Source: Bog-113 sp963752695 (GTDB lineage: Bacteria; Acidobacteriota; Terriglobia; Bryobacterales; Bryobacteraceae). Taken from it: DNA of 64,000 nucleotides. The position numbers and the translations under genes were made by a program. The stretch covers positions 180,444 to 244,443 of the forward strand of contig CAVVZB010000004.1 in the NCBI GenBank assembly GCA_963752695.1. Reading direction: 5' to 3'. Positions 8,813-18,523 of the stretch are shown in pieces; position 1 is the stretch's first letter, and every line of letters starts with the position of its first letter. The notes below the pieces were generated by a model. The model saw only the letters and a list, made by a program, of their open reading frames with translations. It had not been told where the DNA came from and searched no databases.

Positions 8813-9196
8813 ATGGCGGACATTAACGCAATCGCGGAACAGATTCAAGGCCTCACTCTGCTCGAAGCTTCACAGCTCGTCAAGTTGCTGGAAGAAAAGC
8901 TCGGCGTGTCGGCGGCAGCGGCAGCTCCGGTAGCCGCGGCAGGCGGCGGGGCAGCAGCGGCGGCAGCGCCGGCCGTTGAAGAAAAAACCGAATTCACAGT
9001 GGTCCTCACTGCGGCCGGTCCAAACAAGATTAATGTGATCAAGGCAGTGCGCGAAGTCACCAGCCTGGGCCTCAAAGAAGCCAAGGATCTGGTCGACGGC
9101 GCTCCCAAGCCAGTTAAGGAAGGCGTTTCGAAGGAAGAAGCGGCGACTATCCAGAAGAAATTCGTTGACGCTGGCGCGACTGTCGAAGTCAAGTAG
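8813..9196 (+). CDS. rplL: 50S ribosomal protein L7/L12
   Basis: The 127-residue protein has the N-terminal dimerisation helices (ending KLLEEKLGVS), an Ala/Gly-rich hinge (residues about 35-57) and the globular C-terminal domain with GPNKINVIKAVREVTSLGL and LKEAKDLVDGAPKPVKEGV. It recruits translation factors to the ribosome. A purine-rich AAGGAAG ribosome site precedes the ATG. It follows rplJ by 35 bases in the same operon. Confidence 0.97.
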   Translation: MADINAIAEQIQGLTLLEASQLVKLLEEKLGVSAAAAAPVAAAGGGAAAAAAPAVEEKTEFTVVLTAAGPNKINVIKAVREVTSLGLKEAKDLVDGAPKPVKEGVSKEEAATIQKKFVDAGATVEVK

Positions 9197-9248
9197 CCTT
9201 CGGGGTTACGGGCTTCGGGATGTGGTTCCCCTTCTGACGATTTTCGCG

Positions 9249-9283
9249 TCCCGCAAGACGGCGCCTCGGGTCGTTTTGCGGGA
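9249..9283 (+). terminator. Strong hairpin after rplL (attenuator or partial terminator)
   Basis: TCCCGCAAGACG pairs with CGTTTTGCGGGA over 12 base pairs (one G-U) around an 11-base loop, 53 bases after the rplL stop. The following bases are only moderately U-rich, so partial termination or an RNA-processing site fits better than full termination. In E. coli an attenuator and an RNase III site occupy the same place between rplL and rpoB. Confidence 0.6.
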
Positions 9284-9758
9284 ACATTTACGTTTCATTT
9301 GCTAAATCAGGGACAATTTTGGTACAGTTGCGTTATTGGCAACTGATGTGCCCGGTTTGGCAGCCGGACTGGCATGGGTAAGCTTGCCGTCCCGGCTGAA
9401 TAGTCTAAAGGGTTTAGATGCAATGCGTAGGTTCCGCCTGCGCGTTTTTGTGTTTGCGTGCGATTGTCCTTCTGCCCATGACTCCCCGCAATCTAGAAGC
9501 ACCTGTTCTCGATTCAAGTTTCCCGCAGTTTTCCGGCCCGTGGCGCAAGTTTTGCGACTCGTGTGCCCATTGTGCACCGCAATCGGATTCGCTGTTCCAT
9601 GCGGCATACCGGTTGACCGCCAGTATCCAGGCTCGACGTTCGGGTTTTAGCCCCGTTCGCTTGCCCCTTTGTTGTTTTTCACCGGCCAGAGCCTAGCCTA
9701 GGGCTCTTGTTCCGACGCACCCACGCGTGAGAAGGCTCCCCAGGAGTTTTTGAAAAGA
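9284..9758 (+). other. Long structured rplL-rpoB intergenic region
   Basis: These 475 bases hold a series of inverted repeats. CAGTTGC/GCAACTG occurs at 9325-9345. A two-bulge hairpin CAGCCGG/CCGGCTG with inner GGCA/TGCC lies at 9361-9398. TCTAAA/TTTAGA around GGG lies at 9404-9418. CGCAA/TTGCG lies at about 9543-9555, and AGAGCC/GGCTCT at 9688-9707. A weak promoter-like pair (TTGCTA, 18 bases, TACAGT) lies at 9299-9328. An open frame of 92 codons at 9418-9696 has no recognisable product. The most likely reading is an untranslated leader or processing region for rpoBC. Confidence 0.5.
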
Positions 9759-12700
9759 ATGACGAATCAGCTAGAAACAACCCCCGAGCGAGTTGACTTT
9801 TCCAAGATCAAAACTACCATCCCGATCCCCAATCTGATCGAGGTGCAGAAGAACTCGTATGAGAAGTTCCTGCAGATGGACTTGCTGCCCAATGAGCGCG
9901 ACGATGCCGGTCTTCAGACCGTGTTCAGTTCCGTGTTCCCGATTTCGGATTTCCGCGGCGTCAGCCAGTTGGAGTTCGTGGACTACTCGATCGGCAACTG
10001 GGAATGCAAGTGCGGCAATCTGAAGGGCCTTCATCATCTAAGGTCGACCTGCCGGCATTGCGGCGCAACCATCAAGACCGATCCGTTCCATCCCGGCGAC
10101 GTGCTCTGCCATGTTTGCGGCACCTTCAACAAGAATATCGTCACATTCTGCAATAAGTGCGGTGATCCGGTCGGGCTGCAGTTGAAGTACGACATGGTGG
10201 AGTGCCAAGAGCGCGGGATGACTTACGCCGCGCCGCTCAAAGTAACCATACGACTGACGGTCTATTCCAAGGACCCGGACACTGGCGTGAAAAGCGTCCG
10301 CGACATCAAGGAACAGGAAGTGTTCTTCGGCGAAATTCCGCTGATGACCGAAAACGGCACCTTTATCATCAATGGGACCGAGCGCGTCATCGTTTCGCAG
10401 TTACACCGGTCGCCGGGAGTGTTCTTCGAGCGCGTGCCGGCTCAGGGCTACTTCCTCGGCAAGATCATTCCGTACCGCGGCAGTTGGGTTGAGTTCGAGT
10501 ACGACATCAAGAATCTGCTGTACGTGCGCATCGATCGTAAGCGCAAGTTTTACGGATCGGTTTTCCTGCGCGCCCTCGGCCTGAAGAGCGACGAACAGAT
10601 CCTGCGTACGTTCTATCGAGTCTCAAAGATCGAGTTGAAAGACGGCAAGCTGTTTTGGAACGCGCTCGACCAGGATGGCAAACTCGACAAGAACTTGGAA
10701 GGCTTGAAGCTTTCCTACGCCATCGTCAACCAATCGGGCGACACCGTAGTCGGGCAGGGCAAGAAAATCACGCCTTCGCTGAGGCGCGAAATCGAAAAGC
10801 AGAAAGTCGCTTTAATCGAAGTGGCGGCGAACGATCTGGAAGGCGCCTTCATCGCTGCCGACGTGGTCGACATGAACACCGGCGAAGTGATGGTGGATTC
10901 GAACAACGAATTGACTCCCACCAAAGTCTCCGCGTTGATCGACAGCAGCATTCCGAGCATTGAAATCTTCTTCCCGGAACGCGACGACGTCGGTACCGTC
11001 ATTTCGGCTACCTTGCGAAAAGACCCGGTGAAGATCGAGCGGGAAGCGCTGATTGAGATTTACCGTAAACTGCGCCCGGGCGATCCGCCCACCTTCGACA
11101 CTGCTACCCAGCTTTTCCAGGGGATGTTCTTCGACCACCGCAAGTATGATTTTTCGCGCGTGGGCCGGATGAAGTTCAATATCAAGCTGCACGACAAAGC
11201 CGATGCAACCCCGCTCGACAATCGCACGCTGACGCAGAAGGATTTCATCGACACCATCACCTATCTGCTGAAGCTGCGCAAGGGGCAAGGCGCTGTCGAC
11301 GATATCGATCATTTGGGTAATCGCCGGGTACGTGCCGTGGGCGAGTTGCTGGAAAACCAATTTCGGATCGGTCTAGTACGCATGGAACGCGCCATCAAGG
11401 AAAAGATGAGCGTGTACCAGGAAATGTCGACCGCAATGCCGCACGATCTGGTGAACGCGAAGCCGGTCATGGCCGCCATCCGCGAATTCTTCGGTTCCAG
11501 CCAACTCTCGCAGTTCATGGATCAGACCAACCCCCTTTCCGAGATCACGCACAAGCGGCGTCTCTCGGCCCTTGGACCGGGCGGGCTCTCGCGTGAACGC
11601 GCCGGCTTCGAAGTGCGCGATGTGCATCCAACTCATTACGGACGCATCTGCCCGATCGAAACGCCAGAAGGCCCGAACATCGGCCTCATCTCTTCGCTCT
11701 CCTGCTTTGCGCGGATCAACGACTACGGCTTTATCGAGAGCCCGTATCGACGCGTGGTGGGAGGAACGGTAGTTGACGAAGTTCGCGTGCTGAACCCGGG
11801 CGATACCGATTTCAAGGTCAATGACGTGATCCCGCGAAGTCAGGCGGAAAGCGCCAACGGTGCTCTCACTCAGCATCAGCAAAAGGCGGAGCTCGAAGCG
11901 CATTCGGATTATTTATCGGCCTGGGAAGAAGACAAATACACCATTGCCCAAGCGAACGTCCACTTGAACGAGAGCGGATACATCGTTCCGGATCTGGCCA
12001 ATGCGCGGCAGGCGGGTAACTTCGTGCTGAAGCATCGCGATGAGATCGAATACATCGACGTCAGCCCGAAACAACTTGTTTCGGTCGCGGCCAGCCTCAT
12101 TCCGTTCCTCGAGAACGATGACGCCAATCGCGCGCTCATGGGTTCCAACATGCAACGGCAGGCGGTTCCACTGCTTCGCGCCGACGCTCCATACGTCGGG
12201 ACGGGCATGGAAAAGGTCACGGCGCGTGATTCCGGAGCCGTCGTACTTTGTCGGCGTCCCGGTATTGTCGACTCCGTCGATTCCGAACGAATCATTGTGC
12301 GCGTTGATGGCACGGCGCATGAAGGTCAGCTCTCGCGCGAAGTCGGCGCGGACATCTACACGCTGACTAAGTTCAAGCGTTCCAACCAAAACACCTGCAT
12401 CAATCAAAAGCCGATCGTGCAACAAGGCCAGCGCGTCACCAAAGGTACGGTGCTCGCTGACGGACCTTGCACGGATTTCGGAGAACTTGCGCTCGGCCGC
12501 AACGTGCTGGTGGCGTTCATGCCCTGGCGCGGCTATAACTTCGAAGACGCCATCTTGATCAGCGAGAAGCTGGTCAAGGAGGACTATTACACCTCGATCC
12601 ATATCGAAGAGTTCGAGATCGAGTCGCGCGATACCAAACTGGGACCCGAGGAGATCACGCGGGACATCCCCAACATTGCTGATTCGTTCCTGCGCAATCT

Positions 12701-14075
12701 CGACGAATCCGGCGTCATCCGCATCGGGGCCACCGTCCGGCCCGGTGACATTCTGGTCGGCAAGGTCACGCCCAAGGGCGAGACGCAATTGACCCCCGAA
12801 GAGAAATTGCTTCGCGCCATCTTCGGCGAAAAGGCGGGCGATGTAAAAGACGCTTCGCTCTACTGTCCGCCAGGCATCGAAGGCACCGTAGTCGATTGCA
12901 AGATCTTCTCCCGCAAAGGCCAGGAAAAGGACGAGCGCGCCCGCGCCATCGAAGACGATGAAATCGCCCGTCTCCAACGCAACTTGCAAGATGAGATCCG
13001 GATTCTTACCGACGAGCGCGCCAAGCGTTTAACCGCCCTGCTCGAAGGTAAAGAAGTCCTATTGGATCTGCATGATGAAAAGACCAACAAGAAGCTGCTC
13101 TCGAAAGGTGCGATGCTCGATCGCGAAACCATCGAGAAGGTTCGCTCGCGTGACCTGAAACGCCTGCGGTTGAAAGACAAAGACGCGCGCGCCAACGATC
13201 AGATCGACGACATCGAAGAGATGACGGGCCGTCAGATCGCGGTTCTCGAGAAGATCACGGATGAGAAAATTGCGAAGCTGCGCAAAGGCGATGAACTGCC
13301 TCCGGGCGTGATCAAGCTGGTCAAAGTCTATATCGCCATGAAGCGCAAGCTTTCGGTAGGAGATAAGATGGCTGGCCGTCACGGAAACAAAGGTGTCGTG
13401 TCGCGCATTCTGCCGGAAGAAGATATGCCTTATCTTCCGGATGGAACGCCGGTCGAGATCGTACTCAATCCTCTAGGCGTACCGTCCCGTATGAACGTGG
13501 GGCAGATCCTGGAGACGCACTTAGGCTGGGCGGCCAAGGCGCTCGGTCTGCATTACGCAACGCCCGTATTCGACGGCGCGGTGGAAAAAGAAATCAAGGG
13601 CGAACTGACCAAGGCGGGTCTGCCAACCTCGGGTAAAACCGAGCTGTTCGACGGCATGACAGGCAATCGGTTCGAACAGCCAGTGACGGTGGGCTACATC
13701 TATATGCTCAAGCTCTCGCACCTGGTTGACGATAAAATCCACGCTCGCAGCATTGGGCCGTATTCGTTAATCACGCAGCAGCCGCTCGGCGGCAAGGCGC
13801 AGTTCGGTGGACAGCGCTTCGGAGAAATGGAAGTGTGGGCGCTCGAAGCATACGGCGCCGCCTACATTCTGCAGGAGCTGTTAACCGCCAAGTCGGACGA
13901 TGTCTACGGTCGCGCCAAAATTTATGAGGCGATCGTGAAGGGTGAAGCCGCCATCGAGCCGGGTGTTCCCGAATCGTTCAACGTGCTTATCCGCGAGCTG
14001 CAGAGCTTGTGTCTCGATGTCGAACTGATGAAGAAGCATCAGGACATTCCGGACACCGCAATGGCAGCAGACTAA
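9759..14075 (+). CDS. rpoB: DNA-directed RNA polymerase subunit beta, with Cys-rich insertion
   Basis: The protein has 1438 residues from the ATG. Family landmarks include the TENGTFIINGTERVIVSQLH region, the rifampicin region (FFGSSQLSQFMDQTNPLSE, then ITHKRRLSALGPGG, wild type at the common resistance sites), the IETPEGPNIGLI motif, and near the end GDKMAGRHGNKGV. Residues about 80-141 are an insertion absent from E. coli RpoB. It carries four Cys pairs (C83/C85, C98/C101, C117/C120, C131/C134), which look like two zinc ribbons. AGGAG lies 12 bases before this ATG; an in-frame TTG nine bases earlier is only 3 bases from it. The subunit forms the catalytic pincer with RpoC. Confidence 0.97.
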   Translation: MTNQLETTPERVDFSKIKTTIPIPNLIEVQKNSYEKFLQMDLLPNERDDAGLQTVFSSVFPISDFRGVSQLEFVDYSIGNWECKCGNLKGLHHLRSTCRHCGATIKTDPFHPGDVLCHVCGTFNKNIVTFCNKCGDPVGLQLKYDMVECQERGMTYAAPLKVTIRLTVYSKDPDTGVKSVRDIKEQEVFFGEIPLMTENGTFIINGTERVIVSQLHRSPGVFFERVPAQGYFLGKIIPYRGSWVEFEYDIKNLLYVRIDRKRKFYGSVFLRALGLKSDEQILRTFYRVSKIELKDGKLFWNALDQDGKLDKNLEGLKLSYAIVNQSGDTVVGQGKKITPSLRREIEKQKVALIEVAANDLEGAFIAADVVDMNTGEVMVDSNNELTPTKVSALIDSSIPSIEIFFPERDDVGTVISATLRKDPVKIEREALIEIYRKLRPGDPPTFDTATQLFQGMFFDHRKYDFSRVGRMKFNIKLHDKADATPLDNRTLTQKDFIDTITYLLKLRKGQGAVDDIDHLGNRRVRAVGELLENQFRIGLVRMERAIKEKMSVYQEMSTAMPHDLVNAKPVMAAIREFFGSSQLSQFMDQTNPLSEITHKRRLSALGPGGLSRERAGFEVRDVHPTHYGRICPIETPEGPNIGLISSLSCFARINDYGFIESPYRRVVGGTVVDEVRVLNPGDTDFKVNDVIPRSQAESANGALTQHQQKAELEAHSDYLSAWEEDKYTIAQANVHLNESGYIVPDLANARQAGNFVLKHRDEIEYIDVSPKQLVSVAASLIPFLENDDANRALMGSNMQRQAVPLLRADAPYVGTGMEKVTARDSGAVVLCRRPGIVDSVDSERIIVRVDGTAHEGQLSREVGADIYTLTKFKRSNQNTCINQKPIVQQGQRVTKGTVLADGPCTDFGELALGRNVLVAFMPWRGYNFEDAILISEKLVKEDYYTSIHIEEFEIESRDTKLGPEEITRDIPNIADSFLRNLDESGVIRIGATVRPGDILVGKVTPKGETQLTPEEKLLRAIFGEKAGDVKDASLYCPPGIEGTVVDCKIFSRKGQEKDERARAIEDDEIARLQRNLQDEIRILTDERAKRLTALLEGKEVLLDLHDEKTNKKLLSKGAMLDRETIEKVRSRDLKRLRLKDKDARANDQIDDIEEMTGRQIAVLEKITDEKIAKLRKGDELPPGVIKLVKVYIAMKRKLSVGDKMAGRHGNKGVVSRILPEEDMPYLPDGTPVEIVLNPLGVPSRMNVGQILETHLGWAAKALGLHYATPVFDGAVEKEIKGELTKAGLPTSGKTELFDGMTGNRFEQPVTVGYIYMLKLSHLVDDKIHARSIGPYSLITQQPLGGKAQFGGQRFGEMEVWALEAYGAAYILQELLTAKSDDVYGRAKIYEAIVKGEAAIEPGVPESFNVLIRELQSLCLDVELMKKHQDIPDTAMAAD

Positions 14076-14114
14076 AGCCGCAGGCTGCAAGTAGAATCGT
14101 TGGCCGCTGGTCTT

Positions 14115-14139
14115 GGAGGCGTCGTCAAACGGCGTCTCC
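14115..14139 (+). other. Intercistronic hairpin between rpoB and rpoC
   Basis: Eleven base pairs (two G-U) close a CAA triloop in the 109-base gap, with GGAG at the left foot and CTCC at the right. There is no U tract, so it is more likely an mRNA stability or processing element than a terminator. Confidence 0.5.
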
Positions 14140-14184
14140 GGCAAGCGGTAAGTGAATGAAGAGTTTCTAAATTGGAGGCAATTC

Positions 14185-17100
14185 TTGCGATCCTCACCGT
14201 ACGATAGAGCAAATTTGATTGCGGATTTCGATAGTATCCGCATCTCCCTGGCATCCCCCGAAAAGATCCGGAGCTGGAGCCACGGGGAAGTAACAAAGCC
14301 GGAAACCATCAACTACCGGACGTTCAAGCCGGAACGTGACGGTCTGTTTTGTGCGCGCATTTTCGGTCCGGTAACGGATTGGGAATGCCTGTGCGGCAAG
14401 TATAAGCGGATGAAGCATCGCGGGGTCATCTGCGATAAGTGCGGCGTGGAGGTCACGCTGGCCCGGGTGCGGCGCGAGCGCCTGGGACATATCGAACTGG
14501 CCAGCCCCTGCTCGCATGTGTGGTTCTTCAAAGGATTGCCATCGCGCATCGGGCACCTGCTCGATATCACCCTTCGCGAACTCGAGCGCGTTCTCTACTT
14601 CGAAGCGTTCGTAGTGGTTGACCCCGGCGAGATTCCCGATCTCGGTCTGGGCGAAGTGATCTCCGACGAGCGCAAGCGCCAGCTCGATCAGGAACATCCC
14701 GGTAAATTCGTCGCCATGATGGGCGCCGAAGGCATCAAGGAACTCCTGAAAAAGGCCGACGTGGAAGCGCTCTCCGAGGAGATGCGCGAACGCATGAAGA
14801 CCGAAACGTCGCAGCAGAAAAAACTGAAATACGCCAAGCGCCTGCGCGTTGTCGAGAGCTTCCGTAAGTCCGGCAACAAGCCGGAGTGGATGATTCTGGA
14901 TGTCATCCCGGTGATTCCGCCGGAGCTGCGGCCGCTGGTGCCGCTGGATGGCGGACGTTTCGCCACCTCCGATCTGAACGATCTTTACCGGCGCGTCATC
15001 AACCGAAACAATCGCCTCAAGAAGCTGATGGAGCTGCATGCGCCGGACGTTATCGTGCGCAATGAAAAGCGCATGTTGCAGGAAGCGGTCGACGCTCTGT
15101 TCGATAACGGTCGCCGCGGCCGTGTACTGCGTGGCGCGAATAACCGCCCGCTCAAGTCACTCTCCGACACGCTCAAAGGCAAGCAGGGCCGCTTCCGTCA
15201 GAACCTGCTCGGCAAGCGCGTCGACTACTCGGGCCGCTCGGTCATCGTGGTTGGACCCGAACTGAAGCTGCACCAGTGCGGCCTTCCAAAGAAGATGGCC
15301 CTGGAACTGTTCAAGCCGTTCATCTACCATCGTTTGGAACAGCGTGGCCATTGCACAACGATCAAACAAGCCAAGGAATTGGTGGAGCAGCAGGACCCCG
15401 TGGTTTGGGACATTCTTGAGGAAGTCATCAAGGATCACCCCATTCTGCTCAACCGCGCTCCCACTCTGCACCGCTTGGGCATTCAGGCCTTTGAGCCGGT
15501 CCTAGTCGAAGGCAAGGCCCTGAAGATTCACCCGCTGGTGTGTACCGCTTTCAACGCCGATTTTGATGGCGACCAGATGGCCGTGCACATCCCGCTCTCG
15601 CCCGAAGCACAGATCGAAGCCTCCACGCTAATGCTGGCTTCGAACAACATTCTGTCGCCCGCGCATGGCGGACCGATCGCTATCCCCACTCAAGACATGG
15701 TGCTCGGCTGCTACTACCTCACCAAAATGCGTCCGGGAACACGCGGAGAAGGCCGCACGTTTGCCTCCACCGATGATGTTCTGATCGCGCTTGAAATGGG
15801 CGAAGTAGAGACACTTTCCCCGATCAAGCTGCGCTACACCGGCAAGGTCATCGATCTATCGAAGGCTTTCGATTCGCAGAATATCGTTCACACCGAGCCG
15901 ATCGAATTCGTGAAGCAGTACATGGACACGACCGTGGGCCGAGTCATTCTCAACGATCATCTTCCCGAGGAGATGCCGTTCATCAACGGTCTTCTGAAGA
16001 AGAAGGGTCTTTCGCAGCTGGTGCATTACTGCTACCTGAAATTCGGCCTGCATACCACGGTGAGCATGCTCGATGAGATTAAGACGCTAGGCTTCAGCTA
16101 CGCCATGCGGGCCGGAATCTCTATCGGCATTGACGACATGGTGGTGCCCGCTTCCAAGCCGGAGCTGGTAGCCAACGCCGAAAAGGAAGTGGTTGCCGTC
16201 GAAGGTCAATATCAGGACGGAGCCATCACCCACGGCGAGCGCTACAACAAGATCATCGAGATCTGGTCGAAGGTGACCGAGCGCGTCTCCGATGAAATGT
16301 TCGCCGCCATGGAAGAAGACGACCGCACCGGCCGTTATCTCAATCCGATTTACATCATGGCCGATTCCGGCGCCCGCGGTTCCAAACAGCAGATCCGGCA
16401 ACTCTCGGGTATGCGCGGTTTGATGGCCAAGCCTTCGGGTGAAATCATCGAGACGCCGATCACGGCCAACTTCCGCGAAGGCCTGAACGTGCTGCAGTAC
16501 TTCATCTCCACGCACGGTGCCCGTAAGGGTCTGGCCGATACCGCGCTTAAGACCGCCGATTCCGGCTATCTGACCCGGCGTCTCTGCGACGTTGCACAGG
16601 ACGTTATTGTCAGCGAAACCGATTGCGGCACGACCGAAGGCATTTACGTTGAGCCAATCATCGAATCGGGCGAGATCATTGAACCGTTGCGTGACCGCAT
16701 CATTGGCCGCGTGGCGCTCGAAGATCAGATCGATTTCGAAGGCAAGCTCATTGTCGGCGTAAACAAAGAAATCACTGAGGACATCGCCAATCAGATTCAC
16801 GCGGCCGGTATCGAGCGCGTTAAGATCCGTTCGGTGCTCACCTGTGAGTCCAAACGCGGCGTTTGCGTCTACTGTTATGGCCGCAACCTGGCGACAGGCC
16901 GGCTGGTGGAACGCGGCGAAGCGGTCGGTATTATCTCGGCGCAGTCCATCGGTGAACCGGGCACGCAGCTCACCATGCGCACGTTCCACATTGGCGGCGC
17001 AGCTACGCGAGTTTCTGAGCAATCTACCCAGGACGCTAAGTCCGACGGCTTTGTGAAGTTCCTAGGTATTCATGTCGTCAAGAATGAAAAGGGTGAACTG

Positions 17101-18402
17101 ATCGCGATGAATCGGAACGGCATCATCGCTATCGTCGACGACAAACAGCGTGAAAAAGAACGCTATCCGGTCGTTTACGGCGCGAAGATTCTGGTCGATG
17201 AAGGCGCCCCAGTCAAGAATAACCAGATCCTGCTTGAGTGGGATCCCTACACGTTCTCCATCCTCTCGGAAGTCTCTGGCGTGGTCCACTTCAAGGACCT
17301 GCTTGAAGCCGTCACGATGGAAGAAAAGGTCGACGAAGTGACCGGTATGTCGCAACTGGTCGTCAAGGATTCAGTTGACGAGAAGCGGCAGCCGATGATC
17401 CTGGTTCGGCCCGATCACGCTAGCGGAACGGCTAAGGGCGGCGATAACAAGAAGTACCTGATGCCGACCCACGCGCACCTGATGGTCCGCGACGGCGACA
17501 CCATTCACGCCGCCGACGTGCTCGCAAAGATACCTCGCGAGACCACTAAGACCAAAGACATCACTGGTGGTCTGCCGCGCGTGGTGGAACTGTTCGAAGC
17601 GCGCAAGCCGCGTGAGACAGCCATCATCGCGGAGATCGACGGCATCGTGAAGTTCGGCGAGGTCGCCAAGGGTATGCGCAAGATCTATGTCATCGGAGAT
17701 GACGGCGAAGAGCGTGAATACTCACTGCCGCGCGGCGTTCACGTCAACGTCCAGGAAGGCGAACGCCTGAAAGCCGGCGAACCGCTGATGGACGGCCCGC
17801 GCAATCCGCACGATATCCTCGCCGTACTGGGCGAGAAGGAACTGCAGAAGTACCTCGTGAACGAGATTCAAGAGGTCTATCGACTGCAGGGCGTCAATAT
17901 CAACGACAAACACCTGGAAGTCATCTCAAGGCAGATGATGCGCTGGGTGAAGGTAGAAGATATCGGCGATACGGACTTCCTGCCCGAAGAAGTGGTAGAC
18001 AAGTTCCGGTTCCGTTTGGAGAACCAGCGCGCGATCGATCAAAACCAGCGTCCGGCGGAAGGCAAAGCCGTGTTGTTGGGGATCACCAAGGCGTCGCTGC
18101 TTTCGGACTCCTTTATCTCAGCGGCGAGTTTCCAAGAGACCACGCGTGTGTTGACCGAAGCCGCTATCTCGGGCAAGGTCGATTACTTGAAGGGTCTCAA
18201 GGAAAACGTCATCATGGGACGCCTCGTCCCCGCCGGTACGGGCATGGCTTACTATCGCCAGGTCAAGATCGCCGGGGAGGATGTCGTCGAGGAGCCGGTG
18301 GTGGAACCGTCGCTTATGCCGATGGACGGCTACGAAGACGAAGCCCGGATTCAGTATACGGGCGGACTCAGCGAAGATACGGGCGGCTCGCTGACGGAGT
18401 AA
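14185..18402 (+). CDS. rpoC: DNA-directed RNA polymerase subunit beta'
   Basis: The protein has about 1405 residues. It shows the N-terminal zinc site (CLCG..., then CDKCG), the SLASPEKIRSWSHGEVTKPE clamp segment, the catalytic NADFDGD Mg-binding loop, the second zinc site (CESKRGVCVYCYG) and the trigger-loop region leading into SIGEPGTQLTMRTFHIGG. The TTG at 14185 is chosen because a perfect GGAGG lies six bases upstream and the family begins close to RSSPYDRANLIADFDSIR. An in-frame GTG 11 codons earlier has only a weak ribosome site. It is the last gene of the ribosomal protein-polymerase operon and is followed by a strong terminator. Confidence 0.96.
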   Translation: MRSSPYDRANLIADFDSIRISLASPEKIRSWSHGEVTKPETINYRTFKPERDGLFCARIFGPVTDWECLCGKYKRMKHRGVICDKCGVEVTLARVRRERLGHIELASPCSHVWFFKGLPSRIGHLLDITLRELERVLYFEAFVVVDPGEIPDLGLGEVISDERKRQLDQEHPGKFVAMMGAEGIKELLKKADVEALSEEMRERMKTETSQQKKLKYAKRLRVVESFRKSGNKPEWMILDVIPVIPPELRPLVPLDGGRFATSDLNDLYRRVINRNNRLKKLMELHAPDVIVRNEKRMLQEAVDALFDNGRRGRVLRGANNRPLKSLSDTLKGKQGRFRQNLLGKRVDYSGRSVIVVGPELKLHQCGLPKKMALELFKPFIYHRLEQRGHCTTIKQAKELVEQQDPVVWDILEEVIKDHPILLNRAPTLHRLGIQAFEPVLVEGKALKIHPLVCTAFNADFDGDQMAVHIPLSPEAQIEASTLMLASNNILSPAHGGPIAIPTQDMVLGCYYLTKMRPGTRGEGRTFASTDDVLIALEMGEVETLSPIKLRYTGKVIDLSKAFDSQNIVHTEPIEFVKQYMDTTVGRVILNDHLPEEMPFINGLLKKKGLSQLVHYCYLKFGLHTTVSMLDEIKTLGFSYAMRAGISIGIDDMVVPASKPELVANAEKEVVAVEGQYQDGAITHGERYNKIIEIWSKVTERVSDEMFAAMEEDDRTGRYLNPIYIMADSGARGSKQQIRQLSGMRGLMAKPSGEIIETPITANFREGLNVLQYFISTHGARKGLADTALKTADSGYLTRRLCDVAQDVIVSETDCGTTEGIYVEPIIESGEIIEPLRDRIIGRVALEDQIDFEGKLIVGVNKEITEDIANQIHAAGIERVKIRSVLTCESKRGVCVYCYGRNLATGRLVERGEAVGIISAQSIGEPGTQLTMRTFHIGGAATRVSEQSTQDAKSDGFVKFLGIHVVKNEKGELIAMNRNGIIAIVDDKQREKERYPVVYGAKILVDEGAPVKNNQILLEWDPYTFSILSEVSGVVHFKDLLEAVTMEEKVDEVTGMSQLVVKDSVDEKRQPMILVRPDHASGTAKGGDNKKYLMPTHAHLMVRDGDTIHAADVLAKIPRETTKTKDITGGLPRVVELFEARKPRETAIIAEIDGIVKFGEVAKGMRKIYVIGDDGEEREYSLPRGVHVNVQEGERLKAGEPLMDGPRNPHDILAVLGEKELQKYLVNEIQEVYRLQGVNINDKHLEVISRQMMRWVKVEDIGDTDFLPEEVVDKFRFRLENQRAIDQNQRPAEGKAVLLGITKASLLSDSFISAASFQETTRVLTEAAISGKVDYLKGLKENVIMGRLVPAGTGMAYYRQVKIAGEDVVEEPVVEPSLMPMDGYEDEARIQYTGGLSEDTGGSLTE

Positions 18403-18438
18403 GGTGACACTCGCCGGGTAGTAAAATCAGGGAAAGGG

Positions 18439-18478
18439 AAGGCCGTCAAGCTGCAACTTGGCGGCTTTCGCTTTTTTG
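18439..18478 (+). terminator. Rho-independent terminator after rpoC
   Basis: AAGGCCGTCAAG pairs with CTTGGCGGCTTT (12 base pairs, two G-U) around the loop CTGCAA. It is followed by CG and a run of six T. This closes the rplA-rpoC transcription unit. Confidence 0.9.
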
Positions 18479-18480
18479 TG

Positions 18481-18508
18481 AGGACAGTTTCGAATTTGGT
18501 GTTATAAC
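18481..18508 (+). promoter_or_regulatory. Possible promoter for the HEAT-like gene
   Basis: AGGACA and TATAAC are 16 bases apart, starting just after the rpoC terminator and 16 bases before the next ATG. The -10 match is 5/6 and the -35 match 4/6. It is plausible because the terminator upstream would otherwise leave the gene untranscribed. Confidence 0.4.
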
Positions 18509-18523
18509 TCCGATAGGGAGCCA

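Noticed and set aside
9418..9696. Open frame of 92 codons between rplL and rpoB
   Set aside because: No ribosome site, no recognisable family, and it overlaps the hairpins of the leader.
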